64,000 nt of DNA from Micromonospora tulbaghiae. GTDB lineage: Bacteria; Actinomycetota; Actinomycetes; Mycobacteriales; Micromonosporaceae. The stretch's first letter is position 1. Every line of letters starts with the position of its first letter. The position numbers were made by a program, and so were the translations under genes. This document shows, one piece after another, positions 39,294 to 57,474 of this stretch. Location: positions 62,001 to 126,000 of the forward strand of contig NZ_FMCQ01000011.1 in assembly GCF_900091605.1 (NCBI RefSeq), read 5' to 3'. The notes below the pieces were generated by a model. That model was not told where the DNA came from. It saw only the letters and a program-made list of their open reading frames with translations, and did no database searches.

Positions 39294-42200
39294 TCAGCCG
39301 CGGGGCAGCCGCGGGATGGCCGGGATCGCCGCCGGGGCGGCCGGTGCGCCGGCGGGCGCCTCGGCGCGCAGCTCCTCGATCCGGGCGGCCAGTCCGGCCA
39401 CCGTGGGGGTCTCGAAGAGGCTGCGCATCGGCAGCCGCACGCCGGTCGCCTTGCGCATGGAGGCGATGAGCTGCACGGCGACCAGCGAGTTGCCGCCGAG
39501 GGCGAAGAAGTCGTCGTCCACGCCGACGTCGGTGACGCCGAGGCCGTCGCGCCACACCTGGGCGATCGTCTTCTCCAGCTCGGTGCCGGGCGCCGCCGAG
39601 CCGCCGCCGGTGGCGGCCGCCGGGCCGGTCGGCGCGTCGGTCTCCACTTCGAGGCTGTCGGTGGTGACCCGGGCCGCCCGGTGCCGGATGTCGGCCACGG
39701 TGCGGGTGGTGATCACCACCTGGGCGCCGAGACCGGCGGCGAGGCTGCGGCGGAACGCCTCCGCGCCGTCGACCGGGCGGATGTCCTCGGTGACCGGCGC
39801 CGGGGCGTCCGCGTCCGCCGCCGGGGACTCGGCCAGGTTGCCGGTGACCGCGTCCTGGTCGACCCGGCGCAGCACGAAGTCGCTGATCGCGACCAGCTCC
39901 CGGCCGTCCGGGTCGCGCAGCGACAGGTCGGCGGCGACCACCTCGTCGGTGGCGGCGGGCCGGTGCCGCAGGTGACTGTGGAACGTCGCCGGCAGCGGGC
40001 CGCGCACCACGATCCGGCCGTACGACAGCGGCAGGTAGGTGCCCGAGCCCTGCCCGCGGCCGAACGCGGTGGCCACGTCCAGCATCGCCGGGTGCATGCC
40101 CCAGGAGGGCAGGTCGCCGAGCGCGGCGGCGGGTGCCTGCACCCGGGCCAGCTCCTCGCCGTCGGCGAGGTGGTGCTCGGCCAGTGCCGCCCAGCGCGGC
40201 CCGAACGTGAGCATGCTGGTGCGTCCCCGGCCGAACGAGGCATCGTCGTCGACCCGCCGCCCGGCCACCGCCGGCACGGCGGCCGGCGGGGCCGCGTCGG
40301 TGGTCCACCCGGCGGTGCCGCGTACGTGGGTGCGCGCCTGGCCGGCGGCGAGGCTGGCGACCGTGAAGTCGGTGCCGTCCTCGGTCGGGGTCAGCTCGAC
40401 CCGGTACTGGGCCACCGTGCCGTCCGGCACCGGGAACGGCTCCAGGAACACCACGTCACGCAACTCCACCGCGGCGTCCGGCCCCGGCGCGGGCAGCGCG
40501 GCCACCACGGCGGCACGCACCGACTCCAGGTGGGCGGTGCCCGGCACCACCGGCACCCCGCCGATCCGGTGCTCGTCGAGCAGCCAGTGGGTGTCCGCCG
40601 AGACCAGCCCGTGCAGGACCGTGCCGTCCGGACCGGCGACCATCGTGGTGAGCACCGGATGCGTCACCGCGGTGGTGACGGTGTCCCGCCCGGCGGCCCG
40701 GAACGCGGCCGGCGCGGCGGTCTCCACCGCCATGCCGACCTCGGCCCAGCCGCCCCAGTTCTGCGACACCACCGGCGCGCGGAACCCGGTGCCGGAGCGC
40801 GCGAAGGCGTCCAGGAAGTTGTTCGCGGCGCAGTAGTCGACCTGGCCGAACCCGCCGATCACCGCGGTGATCGAGGAGCAGAGCGCGACGAAGTCCAGCG
40901 GCAGGTCACCGAAGACCCGGGCCAGCGCCAGGGTGCCGGCCAGCTTCGGGGCCAGCACGCGCCGCGCCTCGTCGCGTTCCTTCACCTCGGCCATGCCGCC
41001 GCCGGGCAGACCGGCGGCGTGCACGATGCCGTCCAGCCCGCCGAACCGGCGCTCCGCCTCGTCGCGGACCCGGCGCAGGTCGTCCGGGTCGGTGACGTCG
41101 GCGGCGAGCACCAACACCTCGGCGCCCGCGGCCTCCATCCGGCGGATCGCCGCGACGGCCCGCCCGGCCCGGTCGGCGCCGCCGTGCACCGCCAGGTGCG
41201 CGTCCCAGTCGGCCCGCTCGGGCAGCCCGGACCGGGCCAGCAGCACCAGCTTGGCGCGGACCCGGCGGGCGAAGTCCTCGGCCAGGGTGACGCCGATGCC
41301 GCCGAGACCGCCGGTGATCAGGTAGCGGCCCTCCTCGCGCAGCACGCCCGGCTCGTCCTCGGCGGCCACGGTGACCTGCTCGTAGCCGGCCAGCCAGCGG
41401 CGGTCGCCGCGTAGCGCCACCTCCGGGTGCTCGGCGTCGACCGGGCTGCGCAGCTCGGCCACCAGGGCGGCGACGCCGCGCGCGGCCGGGTCGGTGTCGA
41501 GCAGCCGCACGGTCAGGCCGGGCAGCTCGGCCGGGAGCACCCGGGCCAGACCGGCCAGCGTGGCGTGCTCGGCGCGGACCAGGTCGTCGCCGCGTACGTC
41601 ACCGATGCCGGCGGTGACCAGGTCCAGCCGTACGCCCGCCTCGTCGGCCGTGACACCGGCGCCGGCGAGGGCCTGCACCAGGTGCAGCGCGCCGAAGAAG
41701 CCGCGCTCCTGCGCCGCCCAGGCGGCCGCCGGGTCGATGCCGGCCGGCTCGCCGTCGAGCGCGAACGCGTGCACGATCCGGCGGGGCAGGTCGGCGCCGA
41801 GCGCGGCGACCAGTTCCTCGGCGTCGGCGCGTACGCCGGGACGCAGCCGGAAGCCGCTCGCGGTGGCGGTGAACGCCTCGCCGGCGCGTACCTCGACCGG
41901 GTCGTCACCGGCGGCGCGCAACGCGGCCACGAGCGCCTCGCCGCGCGGGCCGTCGGCCAGCACCAGGCAGCGGCCCAGCGGCTCGGCCGTACGGACCGGC
42001 GGGGCCTGCCGCCACGCCGGCACCGCGAACCACTCCGGCAGCGGGCGAGGGCCGGTCTCGGCGGGCGCCGCGGTCAGTTCCTGCTCCGGGTCCGGGTCGA
42101 TCCAGTAGCGGCGCCGCTCGAACGGGTACGTGGGCAGCGGCACCCGCCGCGCGTGCGGGTCGGTCGGGAGTCCGACTGGCACGCCCGCACACCAGAGCGC

Positions 42201-44744
42201 GCCGGCCGTGCCGAGCAGCGCGGCCACGTCACCGGTCTGCTCGCCGGGGCCGGGCAGGCTGCCCAGCGGCGTCAGTGCGCGCTGCGCCTCGCCGGCCTTG
42301 GCGACCTGCATCCGGGCCAGGTTGGCCAGCTGCCGGCCGGGACCGCACTCGACGAGCGCCCAGGTGCCCTCGGCGAGCAGCGTCGCCACGCACGCGCCGA
42401 AGCGGACCGGGCGGCGCAGGTGCGCGGCCCAGTACGCCGGGTCGGTGGCCTCCGCGTCGGTGATCCAGGTGCCGGTCACGTTCGACACGAACGGCACCGC
42501 CGGGGCGCGCAGCGGCACCGTCGCCATCAGCGCGGTGAAGTCGTCCAGGATCGGGTCCGTCATCGGCGAGTGGAACGCGTGCGAGGTGCGCAGCAGCTTC
42601 GACTTGTTCTTACCGCCGAGGCTCGCCGCGAACTCCTCCACGAGCGCGGTCTCACCGGCGACCACGCAGGTGCCGGGGCCGTTGACTGTGGCCACCGACA
42701 GGCCCTCGGGCAGCCGGCCGGCCACCTCCGACTCGTCCAGCGTGACCGCCAGCATCGAGCCGGCCGGCAGCGAGTGCATGAGCCGGCCCCGGGCTGCCAC
42801 CACGCGCAGCGCGTCGGCGAGGTCGAGCACCCCGGCGACCGTCGCGGCCACGTACTCGCCGATGGAGTGGCCGATCATCGCGGCCGGGGTGGCGCCGGCG
42901 GCCCGCCAGGCGGCGGCGAGGGCGTACTCGACTGTGAACAGGGCGGGCTGGGTCCAGCAGGTCTGCGTGAGCTTGTCCGCCGCCTCCGGGTCGCGGCCCA
43001 GGATCAGGTCGCGGATGTCCAGGCCCAGCTCGGGGCGGAGCAGCTCGGCGCACTCGTCGACGGCGGCGGCGTACGCGCTGTCCTGCGCGTACAGTTCGGC
43101 GCCCATCCCGGCGTACTGCGAGCCCTGGCCGCTGAACAGGAACGCCACCCGGGGCGCAGGCCCCTCGGCGGCGCCCCGGTGACCCTTGCGCCGCTCGCGC
43201 AGCGCGGCGGCGGCGGACGCCGGGTCGCCGGCGACCACAGCGGCCCGGTGGGCGTACACCTGGCGGCCGACGCGCAGCGTGTGCGCCACGTCGGCCAGCG
43301 CCACGTCGCTGCCGCTCTCCAGGTGGTCGGCGAGCCGCCGGACGGCGGTGTCCAGCGCGGTCGGGGTCTTCGCCGACACCTGGAGCAGGTGCGCCGGGCG
43401 GGCGGACGGCTGGTGCCGGCCCGCGGCCGGGGCCTCCTCCAGCACGACGTGCGCGTTGGTGCCGCCGATACCGAAGGAGCTGACGCCGGCCCGGCGCGGG
43501 CCGCCGTCGGTGTCCCACTTGGTCAGCGTGTTCGCCACGTAGAACGGGGTGTCGGCGAAGTCGACGGCCGGGTTCGGCGTCTCGTAGTTGATGGTCGGCG
43601 GGATCAGGCCGTGTTCCATCGCCAGCACCGTCTTGATCACGCTGACGATGCCGGAGGGCTGGCTGAGGTGGCCGATGTTGGACTTCACCGAGCCGATGCC
43701 GCACCAGCCGCGCTCGTCGGTGTCCTTGGTGTAGACGGCGGACAGCGCGGCGATCTCGATCGGGTCGCCGAGCGCGGTGCCGGTGCCGTGCGCCTCGACG
43801 TAGCTGATGCTGCGCGGGTCGACGCCGGCCAACTCGACGGCCTGGGCGACGGCCTCCATCTGCCCGTCGATGCTGGGGGCGGTGAAGCCGACCTTCCCGG
43901 CGCCGTCGTTGTTGATCGCGTTGCCGAGCACGACCGCGCGGATGGTGTCGCCGTCGGCGATCGCGTCGGAGAGCCGCTTGAGCAGCGTCACGCCGACGCC
44001 GCTGCCCCACACCGTGCCGTTCGCTCCGGCGTCGAACGGCCGGCACCGCCCGTCCGGCGAGGTGAAGCCGTCCATGCCGAGGTAGCCGACGTGCGGCAGC
44101 TCGATGTTGACGCCGCCGGCCAGGGCCATGTCGCACTCGCCGTTGCGCAGCGCCTCGCAGGCCAGGTGGAACGCCACGAGGGAGGTGGAGCAGGCGGTGT
44201 GCACGGTCATGCTGGGCCCACGCAGGTCCAGCCGGTACGACACGTTGGTGGCCACGTAGTTCGGCGAGTTGCCGGTGGCCAGCGAGACAATGCTGTGCGG
44301 GTTGCCGCCGACCCGCTTGTTGCGCAGCACGTTGCGGTGCAGATACGTGTTGCCGCCGGTGCCGGCGTACACGCCGACCGCGCCGTCGTAGCGGCCCGGG
44401 TCGTAGCCGGCGTCCTGCAACGCGGTGTAGCAGGTCTCCAGGAACAGCCGGTGCTGCGGGTCGGTGATCTCGGCCTCGCGGGCGGTCATCCCGAACAGGC
44501 CGGCGTCGAACTCGTCGTAGCCGTCCACCAGCGGGGCGCGGTTGACCCAGCCCGGGTCGTCGACCTCCTGCGGCTGGGCGCCGCGGGCGAGCTGCTCCTC
44601 GCGGGTCAGTTCGGTCGTCGACTCCACGCCGTCGACCAGGTTGCGCCAGAACTCGTCGACGTCGGCCGCGCCGGGCAGGCGGGCGGCGAGCCCGACGATG
44701 GCGATGGGCTCGACGCCGTCGTCGGCCGGAATGTCGTTCTGCAT
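39294..44744 (-). CDS. Type I PKS module KS-AT-KR-DH-ACP
   Basis: An 1816-residue module that adds one malonate unit. KS (10-440): Cys185 in HTACSTSL, His319 in EAHGTGT, His359 in KSNIGH. AT (530-830): Ser627 in GHSIGE and HAFH at 722-725, malonyl-type. KR (905-1345): GGLGGIG (1145-1151), Ser/Tyr in LCSSITAV and VDYCAANNF. DH (1375-1635): H1392 in EHRIGGVPVVPG (HxxxGxxxxP) and D1556 in HPAMLDVA. ACP: Ser1753 in LGGNSL. KR comes before DH, the reverse of the usual order. If all domains work, it leaves an alpha,beta-unsaturated unit. ATG at 44744 follows the NRPS stop by 29 bases. Confidence 0.93.
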   Translation of the reverse strand: MQNDIPADDGVEPIAIVGLAARLPGAADVDEFWRNLVDGVESTTELTREEQLARGAQPQEVDDPGWVNRAPLVDGYDEFDAGLFGMTAREAEITDPQHRLFLETCYTALQDAGYDPGRYDGAVGVYAGTGGNTYLHRNVLRNKRVGGNPHSIVSLATGNSPNYVATNVSYRLDLRGPSMTVHTACSTSLVAFHLACEALRNGECDMALAGGVNIELPHVGYLGMDGFTSPDGRCRPFDAGANGTVWGSGVGVTLLKRLSDAIADGDTIRAVVLGNAINNDGAGKVGFTAPSIDGQMEAVAQAVELAGVDPRSISYVEAHGTGTALGDPIEIAALSAVYTKDTDERGWCGIGSVKSNIGHLSQPSGIVSVIKTVLAMEHGLIPPTINYETPNPAVDFADTPFYVANTLTKWDTDGGPRRAGVSSFGIGGTNAHVVLEEAPAAGRHQPSARPAHLLQVSAKTPTALDTAVRRLADHLESGSDVALADVAHTLRVGRQVYAHRAAVVAGDPASAAAALRERRKGHRGAAEGPAPRVAFLFSGQGSQYAGMGAELYAQDSAYAAAVDECAELLRPELGLDIRDLILGRDPEAADKLTQTCWTQPALFTVEYALAAAWRAAGATPAAMIGHSIGEYVAATVAGVLDLADALRVVAARGRLMHSLPAGSMLAVTLDESEVAGRLPEGLSVATVNGPGTCVVAGETALVEEFAASLGGKNKSKLLRTSHAFHSPMTDPILDDFTALMATVPLRAPAVPFVSNVTGTWITDAEATDPAYWAAHLRRPVRFGACVATLLAEGTWALVECGPGRQLANLARMQVAKAGEAQRALTPLGSLPGPGEQTGDVAALLGTAGALWCAGVPVGLPTDPHARRVPLPTYPFERRRYWIDPDPEQELTAAPAETGPRPLPEWFAVPAWRQAPPVRTAEPLGRCLVLADGPRGEALVAALRAAGDDPVEVRAGEAFTATASGFRLRPGVRADAEELVAALGADLPRRIVHAFALDGEPAGIDPAAAWAAQERGFFGALHLVQALAGAGVTADEAGVRLDLVTAGIGDVRGDDLVRAEHATLAGLARVLPAELPGLTVRLLDTDPAARGVAALVAELRSPVDAEHPEVALRGDRRWLAGYEQVTVAAEDEPGVLREEGRYLITGGLGGIGVTLAEDFARRVRAKLVLLARSGLPERADWDAHLAVHGGADRAGRAVAAIRRMEAAGAEVLVLAADVTDPDDLRRVRDEAERRFGGLDGIVHAAGLPGGGMAEVKERDEARRVLAPKLAGTLALARVFGDLPLDFVALCSSITAVIGGFGQVDYCAANNFLDAFARSGTGFRAPVVSQNWGGWAEVGMAVETAAPAAFRAAGRDTVTTAVTHPVLTTMVAGPDGTVLHGLVSADTHWLLDEHRIGGVPVVPGTAHLESVRAAVVAALPAPGPDAAVELRDVVFLEPFPVPDGTVAQYRVELTPTEDGTDFTVASLAAGQARTHVRGTAGWTTDAAPPAAVPAVAGRRVDDDASFGRGRTSMLTFGPRWAALAEHHLADGEELARVQAPAAALGDLPSWGMHPAMLDVATAFGRGQGSGTYLPLSYGRIVVRGPLPATFHSHLRHRPAATDEVVAADLSLRDPDGRELVAISDFVLRRVDQDAVTGNLAESPAADADAPAPVTEDIRPVDGAEAFRRSLAAGLGAQVVITTRTVADIRHRAARVTTDSLEVETDAPTGPAAATGGGSAAPGTELEKTIAQVWRDGLGVTDVGVDDDFFALGGNSLVAVQLIASMRKATGVRLPMRSLFETPTVAGLAARIEELRAEAPAGAPAAPAAIPAIPRLPRG

Positions 44745-44773
44745 GGGGGTTCCTTCATTCACAAGGGATCGCG

Positions 44774-48273
<3,500 letters not shown>

Positions 48274-48277
<4 letters not shown>

Positions 48278-50580
48278 CGGAGTGCTCCAAGGTGCTCGGC
48301 CGGGTCGGTGATCTGGAGGCGCAGTTCGCTGACGTAGCCGCGGCCCCGGGCGTCGGGCACCCAGGCCTCGGTGGGTGCGGGCAGAAGTTCGGAGACCACC
48401 ACCGGCACGTCCGGCCCGGTACGCAGCGCGGCGTCGACCATCGCGCACAGCGACTGCGCGTACAGCGGGCCGGTCAGGTCCACGTAGCAGGGTTTGATCT
48501 CGGTGCCGACCTTGACGAAGACCCGCTCGGGCAGGCCCGTCTCGGCGCGCCAGCGGCGTACCGCCAGGTAGCGGGCGGTCTCGTCGGAGTGGCCGCCCAG
48601 CCCGCACGCCCCGGCCGTGGTGCGCCAGGTGCGCCGGGCCACGACCAGCCGGTCGATGGTGATGCGGGGCGTGTACGCGGCGGCGCCGAGCAGCTTGAAC
48701 GCGTCCAGCAGCAGCGAGCCGAGCAGCGTGGCGAACACCTCCATCAGCGGCCAGCGGGCGCCGTCGGGAAAGACGGCGGTGAGCGTGTCGCCGGTGCGCT
48801 CCACGAGCACCGTGGTGGCCGGGACCAGCCGGTCGACGTCGGCGCCGTGCGCGGTGTCGATGCCGAGCTGGCGGTCCGCGGGGCCGGTCAGCGCGTACGT
48901 GGTGCGGGTGGTGCGGCGGGGGAAGCTGTCCGGCCAGAGCACCCGCAGCCGGACCGGGCCCAGGTCGGCGTCGAGGTCGGCGCGCAGCGCGGCCGGGTCC
49001 GGGTGGAACGGGCTGAGCACCGCGCTGTCGAACGCGACCGAGGCCGGGTGCAGTTCACCGAGCACCAGCAGGAAGTCGCCCCGCTCGACGGCCTCCGGCG
49101 AGGCGGCGCTGAGCTGCACGTCCGGGTTGTGCAGCCGGGCCGACGGCCAGCCGGGCCGCGTCGCCGGGAACAGCTCCCGGGCCCGGTCGGTCAGTTCGGC
49201 GGCGCGCAGCCGCAGTTCCGCCTGCCCCTCGGGCAGGTCGGCCAGGCCGAACAGTTCGGCCCAGCGTGCGGTGAGCGTGGCGCCGGCCCGGCCGATCGGG
49301 CCGTCCGGGGCGACGAGCGTGCCCTGGGCCAGCAGCCACAGGTCGGCCAGCCGCACCGGTTCGCCATCGGCGGCCAGTTCCTCGTGCAGCTCGGTGAAGA
49401 GGTCGCCGCAGCGCGCGGCCACCTCGCCTGTGAACCACCGGGCGGTACGCAGCACCACCGCCATCGGCTCGGCGAGCGCGTCGATGACCGCCGACCCGAT
49501 CCGGAACTCCAGGTCGCGGGCGGTCTCCTCGTAGCAGACGGTGCGGCCGGCGTACATCTGTCCGCTGTGCCGGGTGGCCGGGCGGCCGGTGACGGCGGTG
49601 AACCCGGCATTGAGCGCGGCGAGCGCGGCGCCGAGCCGGTCCGGGTCGCCGGCCGCGGCGGCCACCTCGTCGCGGGCGGCGCGCAGCCGGCCGAACTCGG
49701 CCGCCGTCGCGGCGCGGACCGGCTCGTCGCCGATCGCGGCGATCCGCGCGGCGAGCACCCGTTCGGCGTCCGGCGCGATCGGCAGGTTGGCGCCCCAGTT
49801 GACCTGGCCGCGCTCGACCCAGCGGTCCAGCAGCAGGTAGACGTCGTCGGCGCTGTGCACCTCGCCGGCGCCGCACAGCCGCTCCGCCAGCTCCACCGCG
49901 GGCGTACGCCCGTCACAGGCGCCGAGCACCAGCGCCTCGACCGGGGTGAGCGCGATCGGCGGGTGCAGCGGCCAGCGCAGTTCCCGGCCGGTGACGGTCA
50001 GGTGCGGTTGCAGGGCGGGCGCCCACCAGCGGCGCACCGCGAGGTCGTCGGCGAGCCGGTCGGCGTACGCGATGAGCGCCCAGGCCTCGAAGTAGACCCG
50101 CCGCCGGTGCACCAGCGCGTCACCGGGCCCGGCGTGCACGCCGGGCCGGGTGGTGTCGAACGTGCCCCAGCAGACCGGGCCGAAGAAGCCGATGGTCTCG
50201 GCCTTGCCGCAGTAGCGCTGCCAGTAGCGCAGCAGGCTCAGCTCGCGCTTGCGCCGGCGGACGTTGCGGACCTGCGGGTCGGTGCGCAGCAGCCCGTCCA
50301 GCGCGATGAGCATGTCCGGGTTCTGCCAGGTCACCGCCTCGCGCAGCAGCGGGTCGGCGGCCAGCTCGCCGGCCACCGCCGAGGACTCGGCGAACGCCTC
50401 GGCCAGCGCCTTGTCGAACACCTCGGTGCCGGTGTCGCCGGCGAGCAGCGCGTCCGCGGCGGCGGCGCAGTCCGGCGCGGCGAACCGGTCCAGCCCGGCG
50501 GCCGGGAAACCGGCGGTACGCAGGACCACGTCCCGCCACACCGACCAGCCGGTGTCGCCCAGGGGCAGCAGGTGGCTCAC
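48274..50580 (-). CDS. Stand-alone lantibiotic-dehydratase-like (LanB N-domain) protein
   Basis: A 768-residue protein related to the glutamylation domain of class I lanthipeptide dehydratases. Conserved stretches include LLREAVTWQNPDM, YWQRYCGKAETIGFFGPV, QMYAGRTVCYEETARDLEF, DLWLLAQGTLV, PRITIDRLVVARRTWR and, at the end, GLPERVFVKVGTEIKPCYVDL...VSELLPAPTEAW....GRGYVSELRLQI. The protein stops there, so the C-terminal elimination domain is missing. Related single-domain LanBs use aminoacyl-tRNA (TbtB glutamylation; PEARL ligases). It is similar along its whole length to the TE-fused LanB encoded just upstream. GTG start overlaps that gene by 4 bases. Its substrate here is unknown. Confidence 0.82.
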
Positions 50581-53500
50581 CGGTGGTCCTCCCGCCGGGC
50601 GTCGGTGATGTGCAGGCGCAGCTCGCTGAAGTAGCGGCGGCCCACGCCGTCGGGCACCCACGCCTGCTGCGGCGTGGGCAGCATCTCGCTGACCGTGAAC
50701 GACACGTCGTCGCCGCCGTGGACCCAGGCGGCGCGCACCATCGCGCAGAGCATGACCGCGAACCCGGGCGCGGCCAGGTCCACGAAGCACGGCTTGGTCT
50801 CGGTGCCGAGCTTGACGTACACCTGCTCGGGCAGGCCGAGCCGGCGGCGCCAGTCCCGGACGGCGAGGAACCGGTTCCGCTCGCCGGTGGCGGTGGCCAG
50901 GCCGCTCTCGCCGACAGTGGTCCGCCACGTCTGCCGGGCCAGCACCAGCCGGTCCACCGTGATCCGGGGCGTGTACGGCGCGGCGGCGACCAGCTTGAAG
51001 CCGTCCACGGCGTGCGCGCTGAGCGGCTGGGCGAAGACCTCGACGAGCGGCCAGCGCTGCCCGTCCGGGGCGGTGGCGACCAGCTCGCCGTCCACCTCGT
51101 CGACGACCAGGTCGACGGTGGGCAGCACGCGGGCCGGGTCGGCGCCCGGGGCGTCGAGGAACGCCAGGTGCCGGTCGGTCGGGCCGGTCAGCGACTCGGC
51201 GGTACGGCTGGTCCGCCGGGGCCAGTCGGCCGGGAACAGCAGCCGGACCCGCCGCTGACCGAGGTCCGCGGCGAGCGCGTCGCGCAGCCGTTCCACGTCC
51301 GGGTGCGCCAGGGTGAACACGGCGCAGTCGAAGGACGACCAGGCGGCGTGCAGCTCACCGAGCACCACCGTGTAGTCGCCGCGCCGCAGCGCGTCCGCGT
51401 CGGTGGCGCAGATCTGCAGGTCGGGGCTGTGCACGGCGGCGTTGGACCACTCCGGGCCGTCGCCGGGGAACACCGCGTCGACGCGGCCGGCGAGGTCGGC
51501 CGCGCGCAGCCGTACGTCGGTGGTGCCGGCGGGCAGCGCGTCCAGGCCGAACAGCCCGGCCCAGCGGGCCGCGAAGTCCGCCGCGACGGCGTCGACCGGC
51601 CGTTCCCCGTCGCCCCAGAACATGCCCTGGGCCAGGAACCACAGGTCGGCCAGCGGCACCGGGGCGCCGGAATCGGCGCGCAGCTCCTCGTACAGGCCGC
51701 GCAGCACGTCCAGGTAGGCGCGGGCGAGCGCGTTGGCCAGCCAGCGGGCGGCGCGCAGCAGCACGTCCAGCGGGGCGGCCAGCTCGGCCAGCAGCGGCGC
51801 GCCGAACACCACGTCCAGGTCCCGGGCGCTGTCCTCGTAGCAGACCGTCCGCCCGGCGTACATCTGTCCCGCCCGGCGTGCCGCCGGCACGCCGGTCAGC
51901 TCGGTGAACGTGGCGTCCAGGGTGTCCAGGGCGGTGCGCAGCCCGTCCGCGTCACCTGCCGCGGCGGCCACCACGTCGCGGGCGGCGCGCAGCCGGTCGA
52001 ACCCGGCACGGGCGGCGGCGCGGGCCGGCTCGTCGCCGATCGCGTCGATCCGCTCGGCGAGCACCCGCTCGACGTCCGGGCTCACCGGCAGGCCGGCGTC
52101 CCAGGTGATCAGTTCCCGCTCGACCAGCCGGTCGAGCAGCGCGTAGCCGTCCTCGGGGCGGCGCAGCCCGATCGCCGGGTCGGCGACCAGATCGGCGGCG
52201 GGACGCCGGCCGTCGGCGGCGCGCAGCAGCGCCGCCTCGACCGGGGTCAGCGTCAGCGGCGGGCGGCCGGGCCGCAGCACGTCCCGGTCCCGGACGGCCA
52301 GGTGGGCCCGGAGCATCGGCGGCCACCACCGTCGCACCGTCAGGTCCGCGCCGATCCGTTCGGCGTACGCGGACAGCGCCCACGACTCGAACCACACCCG
52401 GCGCCGCCGGGTCAACCCGTCGCCTGGGTTGACCCGGGCAACTTCCGGGTGCGCCGGATCGACTGTGACCCAGCAGCCGGGGCCGAAGAAGCCGACCGTC
52501 TCGTTCTTTCCGCAGTAGCGCTGCCAGTACTTCAGCAGTGCCCGTTCCCGGTCGCGGCGGCGCACGTTGCGGGCCGCGTCGGCGCCGCCGCGCACCAGGC
52601 CGTCGAACGCGACGAGCGCGCCCCGGTTCTGCCAGGTGACCGCCTCGCGCAGCAGCGGGTCGGCGGCCAGGTCGGTGAGCCGCCGCGCCCCGGCGCGCAG
52701 CGCCTCCTCGAACTCCTTGTCGAACTGGTCCTCACCGGCGCCGGTGGCGAGCAGCTCGTCGGCCGCCGCGGCGGCCCGGGGCGCGGTGAACAGATCCAGC
52801 CCGTCGGCCGGGAAGCCGGTGGTCCGCAGCACCGCGTCGCGCCACACCGACCAGCCGGTGTCGCCCAGGGGGACCCGGTGCGCGGCGCCGGCGGTCCCGC
52901 GACCGGCGGCGCGCACCGGGTCCGGACCCGCGTCCGGCGTGCCGGCGCGGGTGTTCGTGGACGCGGCGGTCAGGTCGGCCCGGATCAGCGCGGCCAGTTC
53001 GGGCAGCCGGTCGTGCAGGAAGAAGTGCCCGCCGTCCAGTTCGTGCAGGGTGAACCCGGCGGCGGTGTGCTCGGCCCAGGCCGCGCTCTGCTCCCGGCTG
53101 ACCGCCCGGTCGCTACGGCCGGCGAACACGACGATCGGCACCGGCAGCGGCTCGCCCGGCACGTGGCGGTAGCTGTCGACCCGGTCGAAGTCGGCGCGCA
53201 GCAGCGGCAGCAGCAGTTCCACCAGCTCGGGGTGGTCGAGCAGGTCGGCGGGAAGGCCGCCGCCGTCGCCGAGGCGGCGCAGCAGCTCCTCGTCGCTCGC
53301 CCGGGACAGCCCGTCGAACGGGCCGGGCCCGTCGGCATGCGGGGCGCGGGCGCCGCCGACGTAGAGCCGCAGTGGCAGCGGGCGGCCGGTACGCCGCAGC
53401 TCGCGGACCACGTCGAAGCCGAGCCGTCCGCCCATCGAGTGGCCGTAGATCGCGTACGGGCGGTCGGCGCGGGAGGCGACGGCGTCGGCCACGTCGGCGA

Positions 53501-53683
53501 CGCTGAAGCGCGGGTCCTCGGTGATCCGGTTCTCCCGGCCGGGCAGTTGCACCGGCACCACGTCGACGCCGGCGCCGAACTCGGCCGCCCAGCGCCGGAA
53601 CGCGCTGGCGCCCGCTCCGGCGTAGGGCAGGCAGAACAAACGCACCGGCGCCTCGGGTCGGCTTCCGGCGGAGACGAACCAGT

Positions 53684-53687
<4 letters not shown>
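50577..53687 (-). CDS. Type II thioesterase fused to a LanB-like domain
   Basis: A 1036-residue fusion. Residues 1-240 are a type II thioesterase (PYAGAGASAF, Ser84 in YGHSMGG, Asp193, His221 in DGGHFFLHD), the kind that edits stalled carrier domains. A Thr/Ala/Gly/Pro linker (240-270) leads to a LanB glutamylation-type domain (272-1036) with LLREAVTWQNRGA, YWQRYCGKNETVGFFGPG, QMYAGRTVCYEDSARDLDV, PRITVDRLVLARQTWR and terminal VYVKLGTETKPCFVDL. No elimination domain follows. The GTG start (VNWFVSAGSRPEAP) overlaps the A-PCP-KS stop by GTGA; the in-frame extension upstream is opposite-frame noise. The covalent link between an editing thioesterase and a LanB suggests that the LanB works on carrier-bound intermediates. 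Confidence 0.82.
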
Positions 53688-57145
<3,458 letters not shown>

Positions 57146-57474
57146 GTCAGGAAGCGGGTTGCGCTCCACAGAGGGCAGGCAGGCAGCAATCGACGAATGT
57201 GATCATTGATCCCCCCCAGGACTTCACATTGGAAGCAGAATATGGCTCGATCCCTGCGCCGGAAGAGCGGCGATGAGGCTTGAGCCGAAGAGGGGACGGC
57301 ACCTTGGAACCTCGGACGGAGGAAATCGTCCGATCATCCCTCTAGCGCGTAGACGATTTTCAGCGTACGTGGACATCCACGAGTTATTTTACGGTGAAAA
57401 TACTTCCAGGCCGTGGAATCTTCGCCGCAGACGGCCTCGGTGCCGCAGCTCGACCCGGTTCGCGGGGAGCCTGC
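57146..57474. other. 329-base region upstream of the biosynthetic operon
   Basis: No credible gene. It lies between the divergently placed operon start and the DUF2267 stop and should contain the operon promoter. Visible elements are GGCAGGCAGGCAG (about 57174-57186), an inverted repeat GATCA-T-TGATC (57201-57211), an A/T-rich patch around 57350-57412 and GTGGA/TCCAC arms (about 57369-57380). On the minus strand, CATATTCT near 57240 could be a -10 element, but no matching -35 is evident. Confidence 0.5.
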
